DNA from: Chaenocephalus aceratus
Lineage: Eukaryota > Chordata > Actinopteri > Perciformes > Channichthyidae
Direction of reading: 5' to 3'
DNA: 64,000 nt
Assembly (NCBI GenBank): GCA_023974075.1
Contig: JAMFTG010000536.1
Span: 58,893 to 122,892, forward strand
Part shown: one piece after another, positions 47,500-59,420 of the stretch
Layout of the letters: every line of letters begins with the position of its first letter
How positions within the stretch are numbered: position 1 is the stretch's first letter
Program-made: the position numbers and the translations under genes
Notes under the pieces: model-generated
Seen by the model: the letters and a program-made list of their open reading frames with translations, nothing else
Database searches by the model: none
What the model was told of the DNA's origin: nothing

Positions 47500-47884
47500 A
47501 GGGAGACCAGGGACAGTTGTAACACTTTCTGGGTTTTCCCCAATAAGTTAAAAACCATTTACACTAGGATAGCCATGTTGCTATATTATACATGCTCAAT
47601 GTGTCAACTACTGAAGCAATGTATTTGAGATGTTTCTATTAAATAAGTACAGGGTAACTCAACTGTTACACCGTAGTGTCATTTTATCGTAAAGACATTT
47701 TAAAAGAGCTGAAAATAAACCTGTGGGTAACACTGGCTCATTTACAGTGATGTGGATACATGTGCAAGGCCTATGGAAAGAAATACATGTACAAGAAAAG
47801 GAATACAAAGTCATAGCATACATAGCACAATATGTTGGTTAAAGTCATAAATAAATAACCTGTATGGTTAAGTTGGCTCAACCT
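47500..47884. other. Possible decayed DNA transposon, left part
   Basis: It opens with 'gggagaccagggacagttgt', a phrase I associate with ends of fish DNA transposons, but no matching inverted end was found. It is interrupted by the L2 fragment at 47885. The minus-strand open frame at 49126-48887 (ending in an acidic DCDDDDDDDNDDDESPL run) could belong to the same element. Confidence 0.25.
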
Positions 47885-48432
47885 TCCTAAATTCTCCCAC
47901 ACCACTCCGCTCCTCCGCTCCCTCCACTGGCTTCCGGTAACTGCTAGAATCCACTTCAAGACACTGGTACTTGCGTACCATGCTGCGAATGGATCTGGCC
48001 CTTCCTACATCCAGGACATGGTTAAACTGTACACCCCAGCACGTGCACTCCGCTCTGCATCAGCCAAACGGCTCGCTGCACCCTCACTGCGAGCGGGACC
48101 CAAGTTCCCATCAGCAGAAACACGTGGGTTTGCTATCCTGGCTCCAAGATGGTGGAATGAGCTCCCATCGACATCAGGACAGCAGAAAGCTGCACACCTT
48201 CCGGCGCAGACTGAAAACTCATCTCTTTCGACTCCACTTCGAGCGATAGAACTATTAACAAAGCACTTATATACTAATAAAGGACTGGCTTACCTAAAGC
48301 CAGTTGAGTAGCACTTGAAATGTGTTTGCTCTATGAAGCCTGATGTACTTATGATTCTGTTTTCTTCAAGTTTGTATTTTGTTGGTCGAACGCACTTATT
48401 GTAAGTCGCTTTGGATAAAAGCTAATGTAATG
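47885..48432 (+). mobile_element. L2-clade LINE, 3' end
   Basis: The translation, over frame breaks, gives the C-terminal region of L2-type reverse transcriptase ORFs (LHWLPV-like 'PLQWLPVTARIHFKTLVLAY', 'GPSYIQDMVKLYTPARALRS', 'FAILAPRWWNELPS', 'LKTHLFRLHF'). A 3' UTR follows, ending gtcgctttggataaaagc. That end equals the SINE tails in this window, marking it as a likely partner LINE. Confidence 0.88.
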
Positions 48433-48886
48433 TAAAACATGGAATAAATAAAGTAGGCTATATTAAAAAGTCATAGTCGTGAAAAATGTGTAGAAAAAGT
48501 GATGTAAGATTTCGTGGCATAATATGTGATTACAAATTACAAAAAAGGTAATAGTATAGTATGCAGCAAAACATCGTGAAACTATTATCTTTTCTGGAAA
48601 ACTAAAACCTTTAATATCAAATGAAAAGGTAATTATGTAAGCCACAGGGCACGAGCACAGGAAAGGAAAATTGCACAGTATTATCTACTACAGTAAAACT
48701 ATATGTACATCATAATATTGTGTTTATGACCGCATCAGCGCATCTTCACTAAATTAGGCTTCTTTACAGTAAATCACCAAACTGCGCTGAATGTTTCTTG
48801 TTTACAAATCCCTTCAGTTTCATTCACGGAAGCTCGAGTTGTTGCTCTGAAACCGAAATGACAAAACACCAACCACTGCTCCACCG

Positions 48887-49126
48887 TCACTGCCAGTCAT
48901 CTGCGTTACAACCGATGCTTAACGGACTCTCATCATCATCATTATCATCATCATCATCATCATCACAATCCAGAAACCTGGTGTCTTCTTCTTCTGAAGG
49001 ATTTTCATGAGAGTGATTCATCACCTCCATTCTTTCCCCCCTTCTCGTCAGCTCTGATATTGCTGTAATAGAAACATGCTGACACTGCCATTCAAATGAT
49101 TGTAAGAGCCTCCATACGATCAGCAT
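48887..49126 (-). pseudogene. Unidentified open frame with acidic run
   Basis: A 79-codon minus-strand frame with ERMEVMNHSHENPSEEEDTR and a run of aspartates encoded by a (ATC)n-type tract. I recognise no domain. It may be a fragment of a transposon protein or chance. No splice context is visible. Confidence 0.15.
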
Positions 49127-49459
49127 ACTTTACTAAATGTCGTTTAAGAAAAGAAACATTGAAGTTAATGGAGTAATGTCTGTTTAACAACTGGTGCTCT
49201 GTGTTTAAAATACTTGTTTGATAACTTTTTAAATCCTGATTAGGAACACTTAACTTTAAGGTTAGGGTTATCCTTACATTTAGCTTTATATGCTTTCATA
49301 AACTAATGGAAATTAACATTTTCTTTATTGTATTTGTCAACAATTACAACCCATTTGTGATAATGTAAAAATATTCCTATAGTTGTTGATAGTTAATGTT
49401 TATTAAAGTGTCCTTAAAGTAGGCTATTTCTGTTTCTATACATTAAAGATTGTTGTAAT

Positions 49460-49640
49460 ACATTACATTACTTGTTAGACGCTTTCATCCAAAGCGACTT
49501 ACATACTCAGTACTGTGTGCAATCCCCACAGGAGCACTTTGGGGTGAAGTGTCTCAGGGACACAAGGACATGCTGACTGCAGTGGGGATTGAACCTGATC
49601 CGAACACCAACGCACTAGACCACTACGCCACACGCCTCCT
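49460..49640 (-). mobile_element. tRNA-derived SINE, reverse orientation
   Basis: Reverse copy of the 4500-4690 family, with cgctttcatccaaagcgact (tail), 'tgaagtgtctcagggacaca', a B-box region 'ggggattgaacc' and 'ccactacgccacacgcc' (A box). A few bases are deleted between the boxes. Confidence 0.85.
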
Positions 49641-49925
49641 AATACATTTTTAATACTGAAATGATCAATCTGTACATACATTACGTCATTCTACATAACT
49701 GTGTGTGTACATGAAGCTACTGCTTTTATCTTTTCAATACTTATCCATGCAATTTCAGGGAAAAAAGCATCTAATGAAACAATCCTTCGATCAATAAACA
49801 GTATCTGACGACTGTTTATAACATGCAGAACCTGATTATAGTCCTATTTTTATCTCAGTTGCTTGGTGAGATTGTGTCTCTCTGTCTTATTTCTTTCTTT
49901 CTAATCTATACTACATACATAACAG

Positions 49926-50511
49926 TTAACCCTTATGCTGTGTTCGGGTCTCCCGTGACCCGTTTCAAGTTAAAATGATATAATAACTACCCTCTAGTTG
50001 TTTTTTATCGGAACAAGGCTTCATGATATCCTCCACAGCAAGCTATAAACACTACTGGTTTGGACCATTTTAGCCAAGTCTGAAGGTCTCTAAAAAGAAA
50101 AGTGTATAATTTGGTGTTGGGGTCTGGGGAGACCCAGCAGAATTGTTTTGGGTGACTCTGGATCAAATTTGGCCCAATCAACATTCATCTTTGCCTTTAG
50201 ACGCCCCTCCCCCTCCCCCTTCATCCACTGTAACAATAATTTGTCGCAACATGCACCTGGTCTCCCTCTGCACCCCTCCCCCCACGGGAACACTTGAACC
50301 TGAACTCACACATGCACGTGTGCAATATGTGGTGTGATGTGTTTTGGGGCCATAATCGGTTATGAATGCATTATAAGTTAGTTATGATGTAGTTTAAACA
50401 ATATTGGATGATAGTCATTTTGTGTGTTTTGGACTGAGATAAATCATGGGTCAAAATGTACCCGCGAACACCGTGAACGGTAACAGCTTTCGAACACAAC
50501 ACGAGGGTTAA
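49926..50511. mobile_element. piggyBac-type non-autonomous element (about 586 bp)
   Basis: Flanked by TTAA on both sides (49926-49929, 50508-50511). The ends CCCTTATGCTGTGTTCGGGT and AACACAACACGAGGG are imperfect inverted repeats of the fish piggyBac CCCTYRTG type. 'gtctcccgtgacccg' and 'tgggtcaaaatgtaccc' are subterminal repeats. No transposase remains. Confidence 0.87.
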
Positions 50512-52100
50512 ATACATTTGTTCATAATGAAGCAGCATTAAGAATCATGTTAGAATAATAGAGCCTGCCGATTATCAGGTCCGTAACGAGAAGATTTGGG
50601 TGTTTTGATTTAACAGTAACTTCAATGATAGACACAAAAACAGCCGATGTTACAGTGACACACACAAAATTGCCTTTCAGGAAAAAAGGGAATCACATTG
50701 ATCCGTTGCAGTTACTTTTTTAGGTGATTTAGCATTTTTCAGACAAAGAAATGTGCAGAAAACAAAACACATTTATTAAAAAAAGTTTGGAAAACCTACT
50801 GCATGTCACATATAGACACATTGAGGGATATACTGTCACACAGATGGATGTGAAACACCTCAGAACATGTGGGTGAAACCACAGAGATGTTTTTCTTCAT
50901 CTGTGGAGACATTTCCTCTGGTAAAAGCCCTGTGAGTGACACACAAGTCATTTTTCTTCTCATCCACTCACAACGTCCTACTCACACCAAACCCATTCAA
51001 ATCGCTGTCATATTTCTTATTGTTGTGGCTTCAGTTTGGTGTTTTCTCCCCAGAAGTTGTACAGTCTGAACTGTACCTGTGTTGGGGGCATGTGTGTGTC
51101 ACTCAGTGTGAGGTGGTCTTTCCTTCAGATCATGTTCAATCCCCTCCATACGATGTGAAGGGACTGTAATGGAAAATGCCCCTCATATGGAAACAATTGA
51201 TCTCTGCGCTTGAAATAATTCAGATTATTATGTTAATAGCATGGCTGGAAAATAGGCAAATTAGCCTGCTTCTGTAGAAATTCAGCAGATGAGTAGTTTG
51301 TTCCTGTGTGAATCTGTTAGTCTGCATTACCTCTGCTTTTGTCATGTACACGTATTTAATTATCTGATTTAACATCAGCTTTGACCTTTAATTAGCAATT
51401 AAGTTTCAGACTTTCTGAATTATTATAATCACTGCTATGGTTTGGTTTCAATAAATGATATGATGGTATCACGCATAGGTGAATACATATAATCTTCCAT
51501 TGTGATTTACTGGCAGAGGAAGCCGAGCGCAGATTTGCTGAGAATGGTTTTTAAAAATTGTGTTCAATCAGCATTTTGGTCAGCGCTTTCAAGATGAAGA
51601 TGGAAACATGACTGTGGTGGAAAAACGTTTGTTTTCACATTATCTCTAGATTTTGCAGAAACCTGTCGCCTAACCTTGCATTAAGTCTTAAACAAATGCT
51701 TCATCTTCTCCACATATTGATTTTTGCATGATCATTTTTAATTGTGCATCTTTTTCTCTCAAATTTGATCCAAGATTATTCAGCAATATGGTTTTGCACA
51801 AGTGAAAGAAAGTCAAACGTCCACATTTCCTTGCTGCATAATGTAGATTACAGGTGCACACACACACTCCACATTTACAGTAAACCACTCTCCTCTGCAC
51901 TGAGCGTGGTCATATGTGAGCTTAATGGAATCTGTCGTTAATAATGTCGTTGTCTATTTTGAATTTCCACATACTCACTGACGCCTAGTAATAATGAAAT
52001 TAAGACAAAGATCAGTTTTTGCTTCTCTTGTTTCTTTGAAAATGACAAAATATTCCACCCAGCTCTTAACAACAGTAAGACTGAAAGTATCAGTCTGTGT
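50512..52100. other. Intergenic, nothing recognised
   Basis: AT-rich sequence without splice-flanked coding segments or repeats that I know. It could hold regulatory DNA for lag3 or the apolipoprotein gene, but nothing specific is visible. Confidence 0.4.
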
Positions 52101-52103
52101 GTT

Positions 52104-52105
<2 letters not shown>

Positions 52106-52180
<75 letters not shown>
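52106..52180 (+). repeat. (TG)n microsatellite with one interruption
   Basis: Two TG tracts separated by a TTG at about 52146. The ORFs across it are artefacts. Confidence 0.97.
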
Positions 52181-52183
<3 letters not shown>

Positions 52184-52779
52184 AAAATACATCAGACGCA
52201 TCTTTTTGTCTTTTTGCATATTAGAAACGGAGTTTGGTGACACTAAGACTGCAATATAAGTTTGTGTAGAAATAATACATATGACATGTATTTTTTACAT
52301 GTCTAAGTCTGTGTGAAGGGACAAGGTCTAAATTACAGCCTCGATATATGCAGGTTTTTATGTTTTTTATGACAGCTAAAAACAGCTATTAGTGATTAAA
52401 ACAGGGGCATTATATATGTATAGTATGTAAAACAATCAAGATGTTGTCGAAAATGTCATGATACGGTAAAGAGTCATAGTATAGTTTGTTGGGACAAAGC
52501 CTTAAAAAGTATATTTAAAAAATGCCCGTCAAGCTAGCTAAATTAGCTAGCTCAACCACCAAGGCTCACTTTGACTTACGTTTGGTTTGATTCCTCTTTG
52601 TTGGACGATGTGGTACATTTTGAAATTCCAAAGATGAAATTCTCAAGTTGAAATCAACGCGGTTTCTCGGGGAACAGATTTTATTATCGCAGAATTTGAA
52701 GTTTTAGTTTTTTTAGAGCAGACAATTGAACCCCCCCACACACATTCATCACATACATTCCCGTATAGCATACCTCAGG

Positions 52780-53665
52780 CAGGGTTCAAACCCGTGTTGC
52801 AAAGTTTGAATCGACATCCTTTTCCATTTCCACTGGACCATCTCAGGTGGCAATCGGCAAACAGAAGTAGATCAGTTTTGAAACGTTCCCTTCCTCAACC
52901 TGCAGAGAAGAACAAGGCTTTCTCCCAACACACTCTTAACATTAAACATTCTTAAATTGTTTGAAGGTTTAAATTATTTATTATCAAACCCATGTCCGAA
53001 ATACACCTGAGCAGGTTCCTAATACCTTGACCTATTTGATGTGAGACAATTCGACAAGGCTTGATAGGGATTTGGAAATCTTCAGTTTGGGGTGAATTAG
53101 GTCTGGGGACAACACTGCACAGTTTTCTAGAGTGTTGACACATTCCTTTGGGTGTTGGACTTCAAAAACATTTGTCTTTACTGGGGAATTGAACCTATGA
53201 GCTCATAACACCTGAGCAGATACCTAACAACTTGAGCTATTTGATCTGAGACACATGGCTGCAATCTCATAGCACTTTTCAATATTTGCTTGATTTCAAT
53301 ATCCTGTGACTTGACTTGGGAATCGAACCCATGTCCTCAAAAGACCAGACCAGGTTCCTTACATGTTACGCAATTCAACCTGTGGCACTCTTTGCAGATT
53401 CATTGTGATATTGACATTTCAAATTGGGTCATAGACATCATAATTAAGTGATTGGGGGAAACAAACTAATTTCTTTGCAACACTTGTGACCGTTTGTAAC
53501 ATCTTAATTTGATCTGATCCGCTGACTGCAGTCTAATGGAGCTTTTCAATCTTCCCTTTGAAAGTTGTACTTCAAAATTCACAACGTTTGCGAGGGAATT
53601 GAACACATGTCCTCATACACGAGAGCTGGTGACTAAGGTCTTTAACCCATTTGATAGGAGACACT
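52780..53665 (-). repeat. Cluster of degenerate tRNA-like units on the minus strand
   Basis: Five related units, at about 52785-52850, 52975-53045, 53188-53260, 53322-53395 and 53588-53662. Read on the minus strand, each has an A-box-like start (GGTCCAGTGG; tagctcaagttgttagg) and, 40-50 bases later, a B-box-like GGTTTGAACCC or GGTTCAATTCC preceded by a 'tgaggacat(g)gg' phrase. Stems are decayed and no CCA or intact cloverleaf is evident. They are tRNA pseudogenes or heads of an old tandem repeat. A sixth unit lies at 60505-60590. Confidence 0.6.
53397..53575 (+). repeat. 180-bp segment duplicated at 61690-61869 (copy 1)
   Basis: From 'gattcattgtgatattgaca' to 'gttgtacttcaa' it matches 61690-61869 with about four differences in 180 bases. 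It is the spacer between two tRNA-like units. Confidence 0.93.
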
Positions 53666-54279
53666 AGACCACCATTTCATAGAACTTTGCAGAGGCATGA
53701 CAGACCAGGAGGATAAATGGTTATTAAAGAAAAAAAAAAAATCATAATTTGAAAAGTTATTGATTCGAAAATAATATGATACAGTACTATTACGTCTGGG
53801 TCTCTGTGTTTCATTAAAGCTCGGTTCTGTGTGTGTGTGAAACGAGCCGTTTTGTGTGCGTGCGCGAGCGAGAGAGCGCACCGGTACCGGAGATCAATGT
53901 TGTTAGCTTCTGGTGCTAGCGAGCTACGCTAACGGACATAAGGAGTTTTTTCAACAACAAAGTGGAGGAGTCCTCTCCTGTCAGACTGAGAGACTCAGTG
54001 AGCTAAAGGACTCTCAGTGTTATCTCAGTGGGTCTCAAACGTTTTGGTCACCATTAATTATTTCCGAGACACACATTTAAATGATCATTATAGTTGTAAA
54101 AAAACAGGTATGAAATACTATATGACAGTATAAATAAAGTTTAAAAGGGTGATTTGTAAAATATCCATAAAGAAAAAGTAAATCTGTTTACAGTTCTGTA
54201 TCAAATGGGTGTTGAGAGGTGTATCCATAGATCTCTCATTTTGCTCTCAAAGTGCACCAGATTGATGCTTTTAACTTCA

Positions 54280-54800
54280 ATATTTAAAAATAAATCTTCC
54301 CGGGGGGCTTGCCCCCGGACCCCCTATGTGAGGTCCACAGACCACCTAAAAATAGCACTTTACCCCTGCTTACACGTATATGCCGTGAGCTGATTATCGA
54401 GCCTTCATTGTAACAGTCGCGGGTACACTGTGTGTATAGGAGCTTATCCTGTCTATAGAAAAAATTTATGAAACTACATAAAATGTTGCATATATAGTAT
54501 GCCTTGTGTGAAACTGAGGCTACTTTGTGTACCGCTCGAAATGTCCCTTATAGGCCTACGTCTGTGTCCTGTGACTTTATTTACGGCTAACAAGCATGCT
54601 AAAAAGCCCAGATTACGAATAAATAAATATAAAAACAAGGATAATTGTGTGTTATTGTTGAGTAATAACAGTGTGTTATTTTGAAAAGAATAACAAATTA
54701 GAAGGAAAAAAAGATTTTAAAAAATACAGATTTCAGTATTTTGAGGCTCTGAGCCCCATTTATTTTCCTCACAGACTGCAAAAAAAGTCAGACATTATAG
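54280..54800. repeat. Decayed dispersed repeats
   Basis: 54297-54345 (cccggggggcttgcccccgg, accccctatg) resembles a transposon end. 54433-54480 (aggagcttatcctgtctata) recurs at 58685-58735. 54730-54790 (gaggctctgagccccattta, ttttcctcac) is the reverse of part of the MITE at 21628-22227. Confidence 0.5.
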
Positions 54801-55583
54801 GACTTAAAATAAAAATGAAAAATGAAAAAGATAAAACACTGGCATGTAATTTACGTTAGAATAAATAGAATGGTTTTGAATAATATATGAGAGTAAAATC
54901 TACGTCACTTTACAGCCACTTTTGGGGAAACCAACGCTGTCATTTGAACGGCGATCAAGCCTGCAGCCACAGAGATCTTCTTTTACTGTCCTTTCTTCTT
55001 AGAGGAAGTACAGAAACACGTAACTCTGGATTTGTTTTAATGTTTGAGGTGCAATAAACGACACGGCTTTTTGGCATGTTAAAACTATTATTGTCTGCCT
55101 CGCACATGAGAGTAACAGCTGGCGAAATTACAGCCTCGCCTACTGATTATCAAATGTGGTGCTCTAAAATGATATTTATAAATGACTAATCATTATTATT
55201 AGCAAGACAATAAATGGCAAATATATGTAGAAAATAAACGTATTTGAGATACGTTCATAAGAATCGTAATGTGGGAGAAAATACGTTTCTAGCTAAACGT
55301 AATAGAGAATGCAGTTTAGTTCTGTGGGAACGTAATCTTTAGGAGACAGGGTTGCCATAATACATTCTGACGAGAAATACAAATTATTATGAATACAAAT
55401 AAAATAAAAGAAGCCTCCCGTGAGTTACCACAAGCTATAAAGTAGATTTTAAAAACGTTTTATAGAATCAAATCTCACTGCAGGATGTTGTAGAAATGCG
55501 CGTGTGCACCACGACAAAGGAGCCTCATTCACTTTACATTGGGCTTGTTTGCGTGGTGCCGACACGCAAATGTAGCAAAGTTT

Positions 55584-55631
55584 GTGACTCCACCACGCAT
55601 TGTGGTGTTAAGAAGTCGTGGTGGAGTCACG
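55584..55631. repeat. Short inverted repeat, 14-bp arms
   Basis: GTGACTCCACCACG and CGTGGTGGAGTCAC surround about 20 bases. It is possibly part of a larger decayed element. Confidence 0.8.
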
Positions 55632-55649
55632 CATTCTGGTGAGATCAGG

Positions 55650-55790
55650 TTGGTCCAAGCCCAGAGCCTTGAGGTACACCTTGGTTGACTGAGGCCGAAG
55701 GGGAACTGCAGTCACTGATGGTGACAAAGTGTTTTCCGGTTTGAGAGGTAGGACTCAAACCAGGCAAGAGCTGTGCGACTGACATACCTT
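55650..55790 (-). mobile_element. L2/CR1-type reverse transcriptase fragment
   Basis: The minus strand encodes LPGLSPTS.../WFESYLSNRKHFVTIS over a frame break, followed by SVNQGVPQGSGLGPT. This is the conserved 'GVPQGSxLGP' block of non-LTR reverse transcriptases. It is a short, broken fragment. Confidence 0.78.
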
Positions 55791-56124
55791 TGAGGACAGG
55801 AGGGCTTTTGAGGACAAGGTCCATTCAAGGTTACACTTGAGGATTTAGTCACACTCTAACACAGAGGAATCACACATAATCAGGCCAAATAAATATAAAA
55901 AGTCACATGACTAAATCAATACTGTTTGGAAGATGATAACTGATATGAAACTGTCTAAAATAAATGATTTGCTTGTTGTGTCCGTGCATTGGTGCAACAA
56001 TATTGGGTCGTGCATGATTGCTGCGTGGTGCCTGGCACTGAGCGTCTGTGAGGATAGCAAGGTGAGGCAAGGTGACAGCAAGACACTCACCCCTGGACTT
56101 TGGGATCATTAGAGTCCGGATTGC

Positions 56125-56131
56125 TTTATAA
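56125..56131 (+). promoter_or_regulatory. TATA box of the apolipoprotein gene
   Basis: TTTATAAG about 30 bp upstream of a short untranslated first exon (about 56155-56187) that ends CTCAG|GTGAGA. This layout, with a short non-coding first exon, is usual for the apoA-I/A-IV/E family. Confidence 0.6.
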
Positions 56132-56307
56132 GCTGCAGAACCTCACCAGCAGTGCCAAGTGGATTTGTAGATACAACAACAAACTCAGGTGAGATGATGA
56201 AGGATTGCCTCGGAGTAGCTTCTGAATTTTTTCTTTTTAAACTAAATCTCAGTGAACATGCTTTGCTAACTATCTTTGTATCTCCTTGTTATTAAGATAT
56301 AAGAGCC

Positions 56308-57601
56308 ATGAAGGTCCTTGTTGTGCTCGTCCTTGCCGTTTTCACTGGTGAGTATGGTGGAAAAATATCCCGTTTTGGAGCGTGACATCAGCTGGTACGC
56401 TCAAATCAAAAGACTTCAAGGAAAAATATAGAATTGCAATGAGGTTTTTGGACCATTGAAGTCATTGGTCCACCCAGCAATTCCTTGGATGGGAAATTAA
56501 CCGATTCACACACACATTAATACACTGGTGTGTACTGATATGGAACCTTGTATGGGTGACCACATAAGGAGCCAGACTGCTCATCATCTAACCTAATGCT
56601 CATTCACACACACTCACACATGCCTCTGGGATTTGGAAGTTAAGTATAGTGCCACTTTACCTCCTTCGGAATATTTTTTGTGTTAAAATACCTGAAAACA
56701 CTCTGAAATATTTTGAACCTTCCAACTGTTCTTCAAAACTGTTTTTTCTGTCTGTTCAACAGGCTGCACTGCCAACATCTTATATGCTGATGCACCCAAG
56801 CCACAGATTGAATTGCTGACTAAGGCCTTCTGGGACTATGCCGCCAAGGCAACAGAGACAGCTGATGACACCCTCCAGATGATCAAGAAATCACCGTTTG
56901 GCCGGGGTGTCAAGTAAGTCTAGACAAGACCATTGTTACCATTGTCGACATTCTAATGATGCAAACAAAAAAAGGTATACTGCAAACTGATATGCAATTT
57001 TTCTTCACTGATTTCGAATTAAAGGTAACATCCCATTTGTCTCGCTCCTTTCTAGTGACGGTCTGTATCAAACTAGATTTATGACCGGCATGTATTTGCA
57101 CTTCATGCTCGAGATGCTTCCCCCTGCAACTAGGGACATGCTCCGTAAAGTCATCACAGAGGGCCGATGAGCTGACGAGGCGTGTGGAAAAGGGAGCTGC
57201 CCGCTGCCAAGGACATCATGAAGGTCCAGATCCAGCAGAGAGAGTGGAGCAGCTCAAACAGAAGCTGGCCCCCTATGCTGAGTCCATTGACACCGAGGCT
57301 GTGAGAGCCACCCTGGAGCTCCTCGCGGAGCTGAAGCAGAGTGTGAAGGACCTGCAGGCTCAGCTCGAGCCCTACACTGATGACCTGAAGCTGAAGGTGG
57401 ACCAATACCTGCAGGACTTCCAGGAGCGTGTGGCCCCCGTGACCCATCGGGTTCAAGATCAAATGTTCCAGATGCTAAAACCCCTACGTCGAAGACCTCC
57501 GGTTCCGCCTCTTCTCCTTCTATGAGGCCCAACGCCAAAGGAACATAAGTCAACCTCCCTCACCTAAAGGGAAAGTAACTGCATCAACAGAAACACAATA
57601 A
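56308..57601 (+). pseudogene. Apolipoprotein A-IV-like gene with broken reading frame
   Basis: Secreted lipid-binding protein of the apoA-I/A-IV/E family. Exons 56308-56347 (signal peptide MKVLVVLVLAVFTGCTAN), 56763-56913 (ILYADAPKPQIELLTKAFWD and following) and 57056-57601 join in phase. The last exon has 22-mer amphipathic repeats with proline punctuation (LKQKLAPYAESID, LQAQLEPYTDDLKLK), as in fish apoA-IV. The frame stops early at 57168-57170 (TGA). Similarity continues in other frames, needing small insertions at about 57160-57165, 57190-57195, 57235-57243 and 57475-57483. After the last one the frame stays open to TAA at 57599-57601. All four look like extra bases in short runs, so this is either a pseudogene or local sequence error. 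Promoter and splice sites look intact. Confidence 0.78.
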
Positions 57602-58984
57602 TCTGACCCCGGGACACAAAATGAACAAAACGACAACAGAAGCTAACCAGTTATAGATCTTTTAAGAAAATAATGATTTGGGGGTTACGAACTGTGTTAG
57701 TAAATGAATGAAAAGTGAACGTAGATTGGTAGATTCTGAAAAATCTGAAAAACAGATGTTTTTTCTGCATTGTGAAATCAGACTGGGGACAGTGGACTTG
57801 ACAAACTAAAAAGACAAATTGAAGCAGCAAACACATCATGAGCTGCACTGAAGCTCATGAGTTTAAAGTGCATCACCTATAATTACTCCTGAAAGCAAGA
57901 CAGGTGAAAACATTTGGTAACTAAAGATGTACTGAAGAAATGTTGTGTAATATGCATTCTTAAGTATGAAACTATTGATTGTATTCATAAAAAAAAAGAA
58001 TCTACAGTTATATATTTGTCACACATCATTCTGAATAATTTATGAATGTATGAAAAGGAAGTTATTTTTAAAAGAAGAACATACTAAAGGAGACTGGCAT
58101 GTTTTTCATAACTTAGTCACTCTGCGTCTCTTGTCCATGATCATGTCATCATGTCTCCAGTTCAGTCACAATAGCTGCTGGATATACACACATTACAACC
58201 CAACTTCACAAGTTTGCTGTTATAACCTATAACACTATGAACAAAATGCTGCATCTCCCATGAAGTTTGAGTTTTTTGACAAAGAGATATGCCATCAACA
58301 TTAATACAGACTGTTAATACATTTGCTTGACGATAGACTTAAACTAAGTAAAATCCTTGATTTACCTTATAACCGGATATCTCTTCTTGGAACCTGATAC
58401 ATACATTTAGAAATGCAAAAAGCCACAACTTATCATAAGGACTCAAAGAGAAGGCAGTGTCGAGGGTTAAGTTGTTTCTACGAGTTGTTCAAGCAGCAAT
58501 TCTATAGACTACTAAGGCCGGTTTTGCATGGGCGCTATGCGTATTTTGAATACCAAAAGAAGCAGAATATATACATATCAAGTTTAGCGCACTTGTAATA
58601 ACTGTCTTAGAATACGTCATGGCAAAACTATAACAATCGTTTTCATTACAATTTTACTTTTCAAGTCTTAGCCATTGTGAGTAGGAGCTTATCCTGTCTA
58701 TGGAAAAAGTTGATGAAACTAAAATGTGTATAATGTTATGCTACATTACTAGCTGGGCTAAATATACTGCCTATGCTTGATAGCTGTGCATGTATTATAT
58801 GTTATGTTATATATATGCTTATACTTATTATAATATATTTTTATTAATAATATATGATATTGTAGTGCCGAGAGATATGGGAGTCGGAGGCGATCGAAGG
58901 TGGTCACCACAATGTTATTATGCTAATACTAGCTGTCTGTTCAATGCTAAAACGAAGTAAACTGGATATAAACTCTCCAAACAG
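57602..58984. other. Intergenic, mostly unrecognised
   Basis: 58685-58735 repeats part of 54433-54480. 58800-58860 is a (TA)-rich run. No gene was recognised; the apolipoprotein 3' UTR probably occupies the start. Confidence 0.4.
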
Positions 58985-59420
58985 TTGAAAACCTACCAGT
59001 TTCACACCAACTGTCTCTGCCACCTCCCGCCATGCCTGGTTTCCTCCGGTTTTAGGTCCCGGTAGGTGAACAGAGTACAGTCATACAAGACTGGGACATT
59101 TGCCACGGCAATTATTAATTTGTCCTCCATTTTCTGACATAAGGAAAATAGTCGAGACCTGCATACACGCGGTTTGATTGGCTAGTGCTTGTAATGACGG
59201 GAATTCAAAAACGGGATTTGATTGGCTGACGCCAGCTTCGAGCAAGCCTCGAGAATCAAAAGTTGAACATTGTTGAACTTTTGACGCCGATAGACGCTCG
59301 CGAGGCTTGCAACGCCTTGCCATGCTACCCACAATGCAGTTCGGCGAATTTTGAAAAATATCCTACGTCACCCCATTCAAATGAATGGGCGAAGCGTTGG
59401 AAGCCTTTTTGAAAAAAAAA
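58985..59420 (-). mobile_element. PIF/Harbinger relic with MADF-domain fragment
   Basis: From the ATG at 59130 on the minus strand: MEDKLIIAVANVPVLYDCTL and FTYRDLK, then after a frame break NQAWREVAETVGVKLVG. This matches the MADF (Myb/SANT-like) protein carried by Harbinger transposons. Its upstream part (59160-59395) shares several blocks with the Harbinger MITE at 37546-37848, so the two derive from one family. Outer termini are not visible. Confidence 0.78.

Noticed and set aside
49926..50511. ORFs around 50090-50337
   Set aside because: They lie inside a piggyBac MITE and have no transposase or other domain.
51938..52243. ORF with His-Thr repeats
   Set aside because: This is a translation of a TG microsatellite.
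52780..53665. Functional tRNA genes
   Set aside because: A and B boxes are recognisable but acceptor and anticodon stems do not pair convincingly.
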